Below, piece after piece: positions 42,259-51,780 of a stretch of DNA of 64,000 nt; position 1 is the first letter of the stretch, and the number at the start of each line of letters is the position of its first letter. Under the pieces are notes generated by a model. It was not told where the DNA came from and ran no database searches. It saw only the letters and a program-made list of their open reading frames with translations. The position numbers were made by a program, and so were the translations under genes. This DNA comes from Micromonospora globbae (GTDB lineage Bacteria; Actinomycetota; Actinomycetes; Mycobacteriales; Micromonosporaceae). The stretch is from NCBI RefSeq assembly GCF_003610785.1, contig NZ_RAQQ01000013.1, forward strand, positions 1 through 64,000, read 5' to 3'.

Positions 42259-43695
42259 GTGACCCAGCCCTCGCCCGCGCTCCGCATGCGCACCGCCGCA
42301 GGACGGGGGACCCTGCTCGCCGCGGTCCTCGCCTCCGGCATGGTCTTCCTGGACACCACCGTGGTCAACGTGGCCCTGCCCCGGCTCGGCGCCGACCTGC
42401 ACGCCACCGTGGCCGATCTCCAGTGGACGGTGAACGGCTACCTGTTGACGCTCGCCGCGTTCGTGCTGCTCGGCGGCGCGCTCGGCGACCGCTTCGGCCG
42501 CCGGCGGATCTTCCTGCTCGGGGTGGTCTGGTTCACCGGCGCGTCCGTCCTCTGCGGCCTGGCCCAGGGCACCTCGTGGCTGATCGGCGCACGCTTCCTC
42601 CAGGGCGCCGGCGGGGCGCTGCTCACCCCCGGGTCGCTGTCGGTGCTCCAGTCCAGCTTCCACCCGGACGACCGGGGTCGGGCCATCGGCGCCTGGTCCG
42701 GGCTGTCCGGGGTGTCGACGGCGCTCGGGCCGTTCATCGGCGGCTGGCTGATCGACGCGCTGTCCTGGCGGTGGATCTTCTTCCTGAACCTGCCGCTGGC
42801 CGTCCTCGTGGTGCTCGCCGCGCTGCGCTGGGTGCCGGAGAGCCGCGACGAGGACGTCTCGCGTACGCGGGCCGCCGGCGACCGGCACCGCCGGTTCGAC
42901 GTGGCGGGCGCCCTGCTCGGCGCGCTCGCCCTGGGCGGCGTGACGTACGCGCTCATCGACGCGCCCGGACGCGGCGTCGCCTCGCCTGCGGTGTGGGGAG
43001 CGGCGCTGGCCGGGCTGCTGGGGGCGACGGCCTTCGTCCTGCTGGAGCGACGTCGCGGCGAGACCGCCATGCTGCCGACCCTGCTGTTCCGCAGCCGGCT
43101 GTTCGCGGTGCTGAACGTCTTCACCGTCGTGGTCTACGCCGCGCTCGGCGGCTTCACCTTCTTCTTCTCCGTCTACCTGCAGAACGTGCTCGGCTGGTCG
43201 GCGCTGCTCACCGGGGTCGCGCTGCTGCCGATGACGGTCCTGCTGCTCGTGGGCTCGGCGCGGGCGGGTGCGCTGTCCGCGCGGATCGGTCCGCGCCTGC
43301 CGCTGACCGTGGGCCCGGTGGTGGCCGCCGTCGGGCTGCTGCTGTTGCGGCGGGTCAGCCCCGGCGCGTCGTACTGGCTCGACGTGCTGCCCGGGGTGGT
43401 GCTGTTCGGCGCCGGCCTGACCCTCGTGGTGGCGCCGCTCACCGCGTCGGTGCTCGCCGCCGTGTCGGACCGGTTCGCCGGCGTGGCCAGCGGCTTCAAC
43501 AACGCGGCGGCCCGCGCGGGCGGCCTGCTCGCGGTGGCCGCGCTGCCGCTGCTGGTCGGTCTCTCCGGTGGCGGGTACGAGCAGCGCGGCGAGCTGACCG
43601 GCGCGTTCCGCGGCGCGCTGCTGTGGTGCGCCGGCGCGCTGGTGGCCGGCGCGGTCATGGCGCTCGTGCTGGTGCACCGCCCGCGCCCACGGTGA
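42259..43695 (+). CDS. MFS transporter, DHA2 (14-helix) drug-export type
   Basis: 478 residues from GTG 42259. First helix with FLDTTVVNVALPRLGADLHA, then LQWTVNGYLLTLAAFVLLGGALGDRFGRRR (motif A) and GAWSGLSGVSTALGPFIGGWLID (antiporter motif C). About 14 helices, of the EmrB/QacA family that exports drugs or metabolites against protons. Divergent from the nuclease lipoprotein gene, with 108 bp between starts; no regulator is adjacent. Confidence 0.92.
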   Translation: MTQPSPALRMRTAAGRGTLLAAVLASGMVFLDTTVVNVALPRLGADLHATVADLQWTVNGYLLTLAAFVLLGGALGDRFGRRRIFLLGVVWFTGASVLCGLAQGTSWLIGARFLQGAGGALLTPGSLSVLQSSFHPDDRGRAIGAWSGLSGVSTALGPFIGGWLIDALSWRWIFFLNLPLAVLVVLAALRWVPESRDEDVSRTRAAGDRHRRFDVAGALLGALALGGVTYALIDAPGRGVASPAVWGAALAGLLGATAFVLLERRRGETAMLPTLLFRSRLFAVLNVFTVVVYAALGGFTFFFSVYLQNVLGWSALLTGVALLPMTVLLLVGSARAGALSARIGPRLPLTVGPVVAAVGLLLLRRVSPGASYWLDVLPGVVLFGAGLTLVVAPLTASVLAAVSDRFAGVASGFNNAAARAGGLLAVAALPLLVGLSGGGYEQRGELTGAFRGALLWCAGALVAGAVMALVLVHRPRPR

Positions 43696-43697
43696 GA

Positions 43698-43731
43698 GCA
43701 GGGGCCCCTTCCGTCGCGGAGGGGCCCCTGC
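43698..43731. terminator. Terminator between MFS and leuA genes
   Basis: The perfect 12-bp inverted repeat gcaggggcccct / aggggcccctgc with a ~10-nt loop, between convergent genes and ending 6 bp before the leuA stop. Confidence 0.88.
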
Positions 43732-43736
43732 CCGCG

Positions 43737-45488
43737 TCAGCGTCGGGCGCGGTTCACGGCGCTGGTCACGGCCTTGATCGAGGCGGTGACGATGTTGGCG
43801 TCGACACCCACGCCCCACACCGTCTGACCGTCCACCTCGCACTCGACGTACGCGGCCGCCTGCGCGTCCCCACCCGAGGAGAGCGCGTGCTCGTGGTAGT
43901 CGAGCACCCGTACGCCGACACCCACCGACTGGAGCGCGGTGACGTACGCGTCGATCGGGCCGTTGCCGACCGCGGTGAGCGACCGGTCCTCGCCGTCCAC
44001 GCCGATCCGGGCCTCGATCTCCACCTTCCCCTCGGCGGTGCCGATCGTGTAGCCGGCCAGCGTCACCGCCGGGTCGGTCTGGTGGTCGAGAAGGTAGTTG
44101 CGGGCGAAGATCTCCCACATCGCGCCCGGCTCGACCTCGCCGCCGTCGTGGTCGGTGACCTGCTGCACCACGCCGGAGAACTCGATCTGGAGCCGGCGCG
44201 GCAGGTCGAGCTGGTGCTCGCTCTTCATGATGTACGCGACGCCGCCCTTGCCGGACTGCGAGTTGACCCGGATGACGGCCTCGTAGGTGCGGCCCAGGTC
44301 CTTCGGGTCGATCGGCAGGTAGGGCACCGCCCACGGGTGCTCGTCGACGGGCACCCCGGCCGCCGCGGCGTCGGCGGTGAGCGCGTCGAAGCCCTTCTTG
44401 ATGGCGTCCTGGTGCGAGCCGGAGAACGCGGTGTAGACGAGGTCGCCCGCGTACGGGTGCCGCTCGTGCACCGGCAGCTGGTTGCAGTACTCGACGGTCC
44501 GCTTGATCTCGTCGATGTTCGAGAAGTCGATCATCGGGTCGATGCCCTGGGAGAACAGGTTCAGGCCCAGGGTCACCAGGTCCACGTTGCCGGTGCGCTC
44601 CCCGTTGCCGAACAGGCAGCCCTCGATCCGGTCGGCGCCGGCCAGCAGGCCCAGCTCGGCGGCCGCCACGCCGGTGCCCCGGTCGTTGTGCGGGTGCAGG
44701 CTGAGCACCAGGCTGTCACGCCGGGGCAGGTGCCGGTGCATCCACTCGATCGAGTCCGCGTACACGTTCGGGGTGGCCATCTCGACCGTCGCCGGCAGGT
44801 TGACGATCAGCTTCCGGTCCGGCGTCGGGTCGATCACCTCGATGACCTTCGCGCAGACCTCCAGCGCGTACTCCAGCTCGGTGCCCGTGTACGACTCCGG
44901 CGAGTACTCGTAGTGGATGTCGGTGTCCGGAGTGTGGATCTCTGCGTACTTCTGGCAGAGCCGGGCGCCGGTGGTGGCGATGTCGGTGATGCCGTCGCGG
45001 TCCAGACCGAAGACCACCCGGCGCTGGAGCGTCGAGGTGGAGTTGTAGAAGTGCACGATGGCGCGCTTCGCGCCGCGCAGCGACTCGAACGTCCGCTCGA
45101 TCAGGTGCTCGCGGCACTGGGTCAGGACCTGGATCGTCACGTCGTCCGGGATCAGGTCCTGCTCGATGAGCTGCCGGACGAACTCGTAGTCGGTCTGGCT
45201 CGCCGACGGGAAGCCGACCTCGATCTCCTTGTAGCCCATCTGCACGAGCAGCTGGAACATGCGCCGCTTGCGCTCGGGGGACATCGGGTCGATCAGGGCC
45301 TGGTTGCCGTCGCGCAGGTCGACGGCGCACCAGCGGGGCGCGGCGGCGACGTGCCGGGTCGGCCAGGTGCGGTCCGGCAGGTCGACGCGGAACTGCTGCT
45401 GGTAGGGCTGGTAGCGCTGGAACGGCATCCGGCTGGGGCGCTGCCGGGCGATCGGATCGGTCTCGACGTCGGTGGCTGGTTGAGCCAT
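43737..45488 (-). CDS. leuA: 2-isopropylmalate synthase LeuA
   Basis: 583 residues from ATG 45488 (CGGGAGCAC upstream), typical of the long actinobacterial LeuA. TIM-barrel catalytic part: WCAVDLRDGNQALIDPM (metal ligand Asp in the R-D-G-N-Q motif), GYKEIEVGFPSASQTDYEF, LHPHNDRGTGVAAAELGL and GCLFGNGERTGNVDL. The C-terminal regulatory domain (from about 450: LDLPRRLQIEFSGVVQQVTD ... YHEHALSSGGDAQAAAYVE) binds leucine for feedback inhibition. It condenses acetyl-CoA with 2-oxoisovalerate. Transcribed from beyond 45715, with a leader peptide and stems upstream. Confidence 0.96.
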   Translation of the reverse strand: MAQPATDVETDPIARQRPSRMPFQRYQPYQQQFRVDLPDRTWPTRHVAAAPRWCAVDLRDGNQALIDPMSPERKRRMFQLLVQMGYKEIEVGFPSASQTDYEFVRQLIEQDLIPDDVTIQVLTQCREHLIERTFESLRGAKRAIVHFYNSTSTLQRRVVFGLDRDGITDIATTGARLCQKYAEIHTPDTDIHYEYSPESYTGTELEYALEVCAKVIEVIDPTPDRKLIVNLPATVEMATPNVYADSIEWMHRHLPRRDSLVLSLHPHNDRGTGVAAAELGLLAGADRIEGCLFGNGERTGNVDLVTLGLNLFSQGIDPMIDFSNIDEIKRTVEYCNQLPVHERHPYAGDLVYTAFSGSHQDAIKKGFDALTADAAAAGVPVDEHPWAVPYLPIDPKDLGRTYEAVIRVNSQSGKGGVAYIMKSEHQLDLPRRLQIEFSGVVQQVTDHDGGEVEPGAMWEIFARNYLLDHQTDPAVTLAGYTIGTAEGKVEIEARIGVDGEDRSLTAVGNGPIDAYVTALQSVGVGVRVLDYHEHALSSGGDAQAAAYVECEVDGQTVWGVGVDANIVTASIKAVTSAVNRARR

Positions 45489-45600
45489 GGCGGAGTGCTC
45501 CCGTTGGTCACGTGGCGTCAGCAATCGGAGGTTGTCGGCGGGTGCCGCGGGCGCCGGGCCGGCGACGGTGCCGGGGGCGCGGTGTCGGCGGCGGTGCCGA

Positions 45601-45618
45601 GCCCGGGGAATTCCGGGC
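45601..45618 (-). promoter_or_regulatory. Second leuA leader hairpin
   Basis: gcccgg-N6-ccgggc, 36 nt past the first leader stem on the leuA transcript. It could be the alternative or terminator-side element of the leader, though it lacks a T run. Confidence 0.45.
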
Positions 45619-45653
45619 GGACGTTCGGATCTGCTGGGCGGCGCGCTTCAACT

Positions 45654-45689
45654 CCGCGACGAGGTGCCGGCCGTCAGGCCTCGTCGCGG
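45654..45689 (-). promoter_or_regulatory. leuA leader stem overlapping the end of the leader peptide
   Basis: A perfect 11-bp inverted repeat (ccgcgacgagg / cctcgtcgcgg); the loop contains the leader stop codon. One arm covers codons for R-D-E-A of the leader peptide, so a ribosome stalled on the preceding Leu codons would prevent this stem from forming. That fits attenuation or translation-coupled control by leucine supply. Confidence 0.7.
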
Positions 45690-45715
45690 CGACCAAGGAG
45701 AAGGGCCTGCCACAT
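45674..45715 (-). CDS. leuL: leuA leader peptide (MWQALLLGRRDEA)
   Basis: A 13-residue frame from ATG 45715 to TGA 45674, 185 bp before leuA. It holds three consecutive Leu codons (CTT CTC CTT), including CTT, which is rare in this high-GC genome, exactly as expected of a ribosome-stalling leader. Leader peptides with Leu runs before leuA are known in actinobacteria. The ribosome site is weak (tagggttg about 12 nt upstream). Confidence 0.75.
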   Translation of the reverse strand: MWQALLLGRRDEA

Positions 45716-45808
45716 GACAAGCGCAACCCTACGACTCGGGACGTGGATCTGGGAAGACAGTCCGGACTTTGAGACGTGAGTCGCAGGACTGAGCCGCGTA
45801 AGCCCAGC

Positions 45809-46465
45809 TCAGACTAGGAGGAGGTCGTCGAGCGGCCGGCGGTGGCGCAGCCCGGTCTCGGCCGCGACGAGGTCGGCCGGGAGGCTCAACGGATCGCCGA
45901 GCCGGCCGACGGCCAGCGCGACGGCGGGCCGGATGTCGCCGGGGAGGTCGAGGTCCGCGGCCAGGCCGGCGCGGTCGAGGTCGTGGATCTGGCGTACGTG
46001 CAGCCCGAGCGCCGTGGCCTGCACGGTGAGGTGGGCGACGGCCTGCCCCAGGTCGTACGCCGTCTGCGGGTCCGGCGCGGCGGGGGCGCCCGCGGCCGGG
46101 CCCGGTGCGGCGCTCGCCTCCGTGTCCGCTGCGGCGCGGTCGCTCGTAGCGGAGTCCGCTGCGGCGCCCGTGGCGGGGTCGGCTGCCGCGCGGTCGCTCG
46201 TGGCGGTGACGTGCGCGGCGAGAAGGAGCGCGGCGGCGCGACGGGCCCAACGCTGCTCCCGCTCCGGGAGGTTGACGAGGATCCGCTTCCAGGTCTCGTC
46301 CTCCCGGTGGCCGAGGGCGAACCGCCAGGGCTGGCGGTTGCCCGCCGAGGGCGCCCAGCGGGCGGCCTCCAGCAGTGAGGCGGCCTCGTCCGGGGTCAGC
46401 TCGGCGCTCGGATCGAAGGCCCGGGGGCTCCAGCGGAAGGCGAGCAGCGGGGTGAGGTCAGCCAT
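45809..46465 (-). CDS. Nitroreductase family protein with low-complexity insertion
   Basis: 218 residues from ATG 46465. FMN-binding nitroreductase features: FRWSPRAFDPSAELTPDEAASLLEAARWAPSAGNRQPWRF (residues 10-49, with the R-S and P-S-x-x-N-x-Q-P-W motifs), AVAHLTVQATALGLHVRQI and the C-terminal AVGRLGDP...RRPLDDLL. Between about 87 and 131 an Ala/Asp/Ser-rich stretch with ATSDRAAAD twice interrupts the usual sequence. The enzyme probably uses NAD(P)H to reduce nitro compounds or quinones. Confidence 0.88.
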   Translation of the reverse strand: MADLTPLLAFRWSPRAFDPSAELTPDEAASLLEAARWAPSAGNRQPWRFALGHREDETWKRILVNLPEREQRWARRAAALLLAAHVTATSDRAAADPATGAAADSATSDRAAADTEASAAPGPAAGAPAAPDPQTAYDLGQAVAHLTVQATALGLHVRQIHDLDRAGLAADLDLPGDIRPAVALAVGRLGDPLSLPADLVAAETGLRHRRPLDDLLLV

Positions 46466-46548
46466 GGGAGAAGCGTCCTGTATGGCCGATTCGCCCAGAC
46501 GTCCGGGGTGGGCAAATGTGGGCAACAGCACCCGTAACGGGATGAAGA

Positions 46549-47406
46549 TCATTGCGTTCCGGTGCTCGGGCTCCCCGACGGCTCGGGTGGCGGGGGTGAG
46601 GCCGTGCCCAGCGGCTCGCCGTCGACGACCGGCCCGGCCAGCTGCACGGTCGGTGGCGCGGGCGCCGGCGGCCCGGCGAGGGTGAGCGTGCCGTGCTCGG
46701 TACGGACGGCGGTCGGCGTGCCGTCCTGGTCGTAGCAGTAGATGCCCACGTCCAGCGGGGCGTTCAGCGAGGCCGAGGTGGTCTCCACCGCGTAACAGGT
46801 GCCGGCGACGCCCTTCGGCGGCTGCGCCGGCGAGACCGAGAGCGGGGCGCGGCGGTCGGTGAGCACGTCCAGCCAGTCCGTGAACGGGTGCTGCACCCGG
46901 GGGTCGAACCGGCGCGGGATCGTGTCGTCCCGGTCGCCGAGGCGTACGCAGCTCGCCGCCTGGGGCCGGGCCGCCGACGGCAGGGCGCACTGGAAGAGCC
47001 CGTCGGCGGTCGCCGCCAACGACACGTCGGCCGCCCCGCCGAGCGCCCCGCCCGGCACGTCGACCCGCCAGGTGCCGTCCTCCGCGCTGGTGACCACGAT
47101 CGTCCGGTCCGGCTCGCCGCCACGGCTGAACGTGTACCGGGCGACGAGGTGACGGTCCTGGGCCGCCGCCGCGAGCGCGGCCAGCTCGTCCCGGGCGGCG
47201 TCCGCCGCGACCGGCGTCGGGTCGCTCGCCGGGTCGCTCGGCGGCGGCGTCGACGGCGGTTCGGCGGAGCAGCCGAGGAGGAGTGCAGCCGGCAGGGCGA
47301 TCGCGAACACGAGGGGGCCGCAGGCGCGCCGGCCGGGCCGGTCGGGGCGGGGCCGGTCGGGCGTACGCCTGCCGGCGACCCGGGGCGAACGGGAGAGGAC
47401 GGGCAC
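46549..47406 (-). CDS. Lipoprotein of unknown function
   Basis: 285 residues if started at GTG 47406 (GGAG 9 nt upstream); GTG 47412 is also possible. A long Arg/Pro-rich N-region precedes the hydrophobic segment and lipobox LLLGC (Cys 46). The mature part begins with a Pro-rich linker, then RDELAALAAAAQDRHLVARYTFSR and a beta-rich domain with paired Cys (GLFQCALP/AASCVRLG; TCYAVETT/GIYCYDQDG). The C-terminus is Pro/Ser-rich. No enzymatic motif is seen; a lipoprotein with a LolA-like fold is one possibility. Confidence 0.72.
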   Translation of the reverse strand: MPVLSRSPRVAGRRTPDRPRPDRPGRRACGPLVFAIALPAALLLGCSAEPPSTPPPSDPASDPTPVAADAARDELAALAAAAQDRHLVARYTFSRGGEPDRTIVVTSAEDGTWRVDVPGGALGGAADVSLAATADGLFQCALPSAARPQAASCVRLGDRDDTIPRRFDPRVQHPFTDWLDVLTDRRAPLSVSPAQPPKGVAGTCYAVETTSASLNAPLDVGIYCYDQDGTPTAVRTEHGTLTLAGPPAPAPPTVQLAGPVVDGEPLGTASPPPPEPSGSPSTGTQ

Positions 47407-47726
47407 GGGCACATTCTCCGGTGCCCGGGCGCCCCGCGGTGCCCCGGCCGCCCGTCGTACCCACGGCGTGTCGGCCACCGCCTTCCCGCCCGCCCCGCCG
47501 TGTCGGCCTCCGCTTCCCCGCCGCCCGCCGTGTCACCGGCGTGTCGCAGCGGGTCCCGTCCGCCCCCGTGGTCGACCTGCGTGTCCGCGCCTGTGCGGGC
47601 CGGATGGTGGGATCACCCGACCCGGCGGACCCGCCGGCCCGATAGGCTGAGGAGGTCTGACACGCCGCCGGCCCGTGACCGGCGGCGTCGGCACGCTCAG
47701 GGTCACTGGGAGGGGAGTGCACCGTC
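47407..47726 (+). promoter_or_regulatory. Promoter and leader of the ask-asd operon
   Basis: 320 bp without a supported gene. A -10-like TAGGCT lies at 47643-47648, so the transcript would have a ~75-nt leader. This leader contains the perfect 10-bp hairpin acgccgccgg / ccggcggcgt (47662-47688), followed by the ribosome site GGGAGGGGAG (47708-47717). The hairpin could influence translation of ask. The left part (47407-47600) is GC-rich and shows nothing. Confidence 0.55.
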
Positions 47727-48992
<1,266 letters not shown>

Positions 48993-48995
48993 CTC

Positions 48996-50054
48996 ATGGG
49001 CGAGCTGCCCACCCTCGCCGTGGTCGGGGCGACCGGCGCTGTCGGCACCGTCATGTGCGAGCTGCTCACCGGGCGCCGCAACGTCTGGGGCGAGATCCGC
49101 CTGCTCGCCTCCGAGCGTTCGGTCGGGCGGCGGGTCCGCTGCCGGGGCGACGAGCTGACCGTCCAGGCGGTCACCCCGGAGGCCTTCGACGGGGTCGACG
49201 TCGCGATGTTCGACGTGCCCGACGAGGTGTCCGCGCAGTGGGCGCCGGTCGCGGTCGACCGCGGCGCCGTCGTGGTGGACAACTCCGGCGCCTTCCGGAT
49301 GGACCGAGACGTGCCGCTGGTGGTGCCGGAGATTAACCCCGAGCAGGTACGGAACCGGCCGAAGGGCATCATCGCCAACGCCAACTGCACGACCCTCGCG
49401 ATGATCGTGGCGATCGCACCGCTGCACCGCGAGTACGGCCTGCGCGAGCTGGTCGTCTCCTCGTACCAGGCGGTCTCCGGCGCCGGCCAGGCAGGTGTGG
49501 ACGCCCTGCACGCGCAGCTCGGCAAGGTCGCGGGGGACCGCGTGCTCGGCTCGCGGCCCGGCGACGTACGCCAGGCGGTCGGCGACGACCTCGGGCCGTT
49601 CCCGGCGCCGCTCGCCCTGAACGTGGTGCCATGGGCCGGCTCGGCCCTGGACGGCGGCTGGTCGTCGGAGGAGATGAAGGTCCGCAACGAGTCCCGGAAG
49701 ATCCTCGGCCTGCCCGACCTGAAGGTCTCCGCCACCTGCGTGCGGGTGCCGGTCGTGACCGGGCACTCGGTGGCCGTGCACGCGGTGTTCGCCACCGAGG
49801 TCGACGCCGAGGGCGCCCGCGAGGTGCTGCGCAACGCGCCCGGCGTGATCCTCGTCGACGACCCGGCCGCCGGCGAGTTCCCCATGCCGATCGACGCCGT
49901 GGGCACCGACCCGTCCTGGGTGGGCCGGATCCGTAGGGCCCTGGACGACCCGCGCGCCCTGGACCTCTTCATCACCGGCGACAACCTCCGCAAGGGCGCC
50001 GCCCTGAACACGGCCCAGATCGCCGAACTCCTAGCCCAAGAGCTGACCCGCTAA
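48996..50054 (+). CDS. asd: Aspartate-semialdehyde dehydrogenase
   Basis: 352 residues. N-terminal NADP site TLAVVGATGAVGTVMCELL (6-24), active-site ANANCTTLAM with catalytic Cys 131, QAVSGAGQAGVDAL and the catalytic His/Arg region (CVRVPVVTGHSVAVHAVF). It reduces aspartyl phosphate to aspartate semialdehyde. It starts 3 bp after ask, so the two are translationally linked. Confidence 0.95.
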   Translation: MGELPTLAVVGATGAVGTVMCELLTGRRNVWGEIRLLASERSVGRRVRCRGDELTVQAVTPEAFDGVDVAMFDVPDEVSAQWAPVAVDRGAVVVDNSGAFRMDRDVPLVVPEINPEQVRNRPKGIIANANCTTLAMIVAIAPLHREYGLRELVVSSYQAVSGAGQAGVDALHAQLGKVAGDRVLGSRPGDVRQAVGDDLGPFPAPLALNVVPWAGSALDGGWSSEEMKVRNESRKILGLPDLKVSATCVRVPVVTGHSVAVHAVFATEVDAEGAREVLRNAPGVILVDDPAAGEFPMPIDAVGTDPSWVGRIRRALDDPRALDLFITGDNLRKGAALNTAQIAELLAQELTR

Positions 50055-50061
50055 CCCCCCC

Positions 50062-50095
50062 CGCGCTCCCCGCGCGCTCCCCGCGCGCTCCCCGC
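50062..50095. repeat. Tandem 11-bp repeats after asd
   Basis: About three copies of gcgcgctcccc directly after the asd gene. Very GC-rich and simple. Confidence 0.8.
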
Positions 50096-50110
50096 GCCCC
50101 CGCTCCCAGC

Positions 50111-50183
50111 GTCGATCTTGCAGTTTGTGCCCCGGCAAAGGGTGCGAATGGTGCATAACGGGGGCCGAAAGTGCAAGATCGCG
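50111..50183. repeat. Intergenic palindromic element
   Basis: An imperfect inverted repeat: the left arm starts gtcgatcttgca and the right arm ends tgcaagatcgc, with inner arms gcccc and ggggc. The arms are separated by ~30 nt. It lies between convergent asd and GGDEF genes, may act as a terminator and looks like a member of a dispersed repeat family. Similar gatcttgca-type intergenic palindromes are familiar from Micromonospora genomes, but I could not search. Confidence 0.6.
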
Positions 50184-50214
50184 GGGGTCAGGGGCGGGGC
50201 GCGGGGGTCAGGGG

Positions 50215-51684
50215 TTACGCGGGGGCTAGGCGGACTCCGTCGCGGCCGTGGCGCTTCACGGCGTAGAGGGCCTGGTCGGCGCGGCGCAGTGCGAGTTCCG
50301 CGGATTCGCCGGGACGGGGGAGGGCCACTCCGACACTGATGGTGCGGCCGGTACGGCGGGCCGCCTCGGTCAACCGTTCGGCGATCCGGACCGCCTCCTC
50401 CGGGCGGTTCACCTCGATCACGGCGACGAACTCGTCGCCGCCGACCCGGTACAGCTCGTCGCCCTGCCGCAGCGCGCCCTCCAGCGCCCGGGCGAGGCCG
50501 ATGAGCAACTGGTCGCCGGCCTGGTGGCCGTACGTGTCGTTGACCGTCTTGAAGCCGTCCACGTCGATCGCGAGCAGGGCCGTGCGGCCCGGGGTGGCCG
50601 CCGCGATCCGCTTGCCGAACGGCCCGGTGTGCCGGAGCCCGGTGAGCGGGTCCGAGATGGCCTGCTCGCGCAGCCGGTCGAGGGTGCGCAGCCGGTCCAG
50701 GCTGTTCCAGGCGTGGCCGGCGAGGAGTTCCATGAGGCTGACCGTGGTCGGGTCGGGGTACAGCAGCCGCTCGTCGGCGACGAGCAGCACCCCGCCGCGG
50801 TCGGGCGGGCCGAGGGGCACGGCCACGAGGGTGCGTACGCCGGCGTGGGCCAGCGGCTGGTACTCCGCCGTCGGCGGCTGGCCGGCCTCGCCGAGCGTGT
50901 AGCCCGCGCCGTACCGGTGGACCCGCTCGACGATGGCCCGCAGCGCGCCCGGACCCGCCTCGGTCAACTCGGCGCGGATCCGCGACTCCAGCTCACCGGG
51001 CACCGCGCCGTCGGCCTGATCCGCGATCCCGGCCACGCCGCCGACCTGACCGTGCGGCGGCGTGCCGAGGCGGTGCCTGTCACGATCCGCCAGCACCAGC
51101 ACGCCGGCGGAGAGGGTGGCGACGTCGCGCGCGGCGCACACCGCCGCCGCGACGAGTTCGCCCTCGGTCGGGGCGGCCGAGAGCGCGGCGGCGTGCCGGA
51201 GCAGTTTCTCGCTGCGGCTCTCCGCCGGAGGGCCGCCGAGTGCCATGATCCGGGCGCCGAGCCGCCCGGCCAGCCGTTCCGCGGTGACCCGCCACGGGGT
51301 CAGGTCGACAGGTGCGCTCCACTGGAGGTCGAGCACGCCGACCGGCCGCCCGGCGGGGTCCACCACCGGTACGCAGATCTCGGTGACCACGTCCGGGCGG
51401 ACCGGAAGGTAGTCGGGGTCCGCGGCGACGTCGGGCACGACGGCGGTCTCCCCGGAGGCGTGCACCCGGCCGACGATCCCGGTCTTCGGCGGCACCGTCG
51501 CGAAGACCTGCCAGGCGCCGGTGGCGGCCACGCAGCGCAGCCGGTCGTGGACCTGTAGGAGTACGGAGATCGTGGCCGGGGTGTGCCTCGCGAGGGCGGT
51601 GACGGCGCGTTGGCACGCCTCCAGGGCGGTCGAGGCCGCGGGAAGGCTGGCCGTGACGTCACGGATGATCCGCTCGTGATCCAC
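50215..51684 (-). CDS. GAF-GAF-GGDEF diguanylate cyclase
   Basis: 489 residues. An N-terminal GAF domain (about 20-150; ISVLLQVHDRLRCVAATGAWQVF ... GVLDLQWSAPVD), a second GAF-like region (about 165-320; AGVLVLADRDRHRL ... TLVAVPLGPPDRGGVLLVADE), then a GGDEF domain with DPLTGLRHTGPFGKRI, LLAIDVDGFKTVNDTYGHQAGDQLL and the intact active-site VGGDEF. It should make c-di-GMP in response to a small ligand or redox signal sensed by GAF. No membrane helix, so cytoplasmic. The I-site RxxD is not obvious before GGDEF (GALRQGDELYRV), so product inhibition may be weak. Confidence 0.9.
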   Translation of the reverse strand: MDHERIIRDVTASLPAASTALEACQRAVTALARHTPATISVLLQVHDRLRCVAATGAWQVFATVPPKTGIVGRVHASGETAVVPDVAADPDYLPVRPDVVTEICVPVVDPAGRPVGVLDLQWSAPVDLTPWRVTAERLAGRLGARIMALGGPPAESRSEKLLRHAAALSAAPTEGELVAAAVCAARDVATLSAGVLVLADRDRHRLGTPPHGQVGGVAGIADQADGAVPGELESRIRAELTEAGPGALRAIVERVHRYGAGYTLGEAGQPPTAEYQPLAHAGVRTLVAVPLGPPDRGGVLLVADERLLYPDPTTVSLMELLAGHAWNSLDRLRTLDRLREQAISDPLTGLRHTGPFGKRIAAATPGRTALLAIDVDGFKTVNDTYGHQAGDQLLIGLARALEGALRQGDELYRVGGDEFVAVIEVNRPEEAVRIAERLTEAARRTGRTISVGVALPRPGESAELALRRADQALYAVKRHGRDGVRLAPA

Positions 51685-51780
51685 TCGCTCGTCGTTCCAG
51701 GTAGGGGTGGGGGCCGGCCGCTGCCGCGCCTGCGATCAAGCGTACTCATGGCGTGACGGGAGCCCTTCCGCTCAGGCTCT

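Noticed and set aside
42249..45779. A 1176-residue open frame on the plus strand across the MFS and leuA genes
   Set aside because: Arg/Gly/His-rich shadow caused by high GC; the MFS gene in another frame and leuA on the opposite strand have clear motifs.
50041..50183. CRISPR-like repeat array after asd
   Set aside because: The units are contiguous, without spacers, and too short; it is a simple tandem repeat plus a palindrome.
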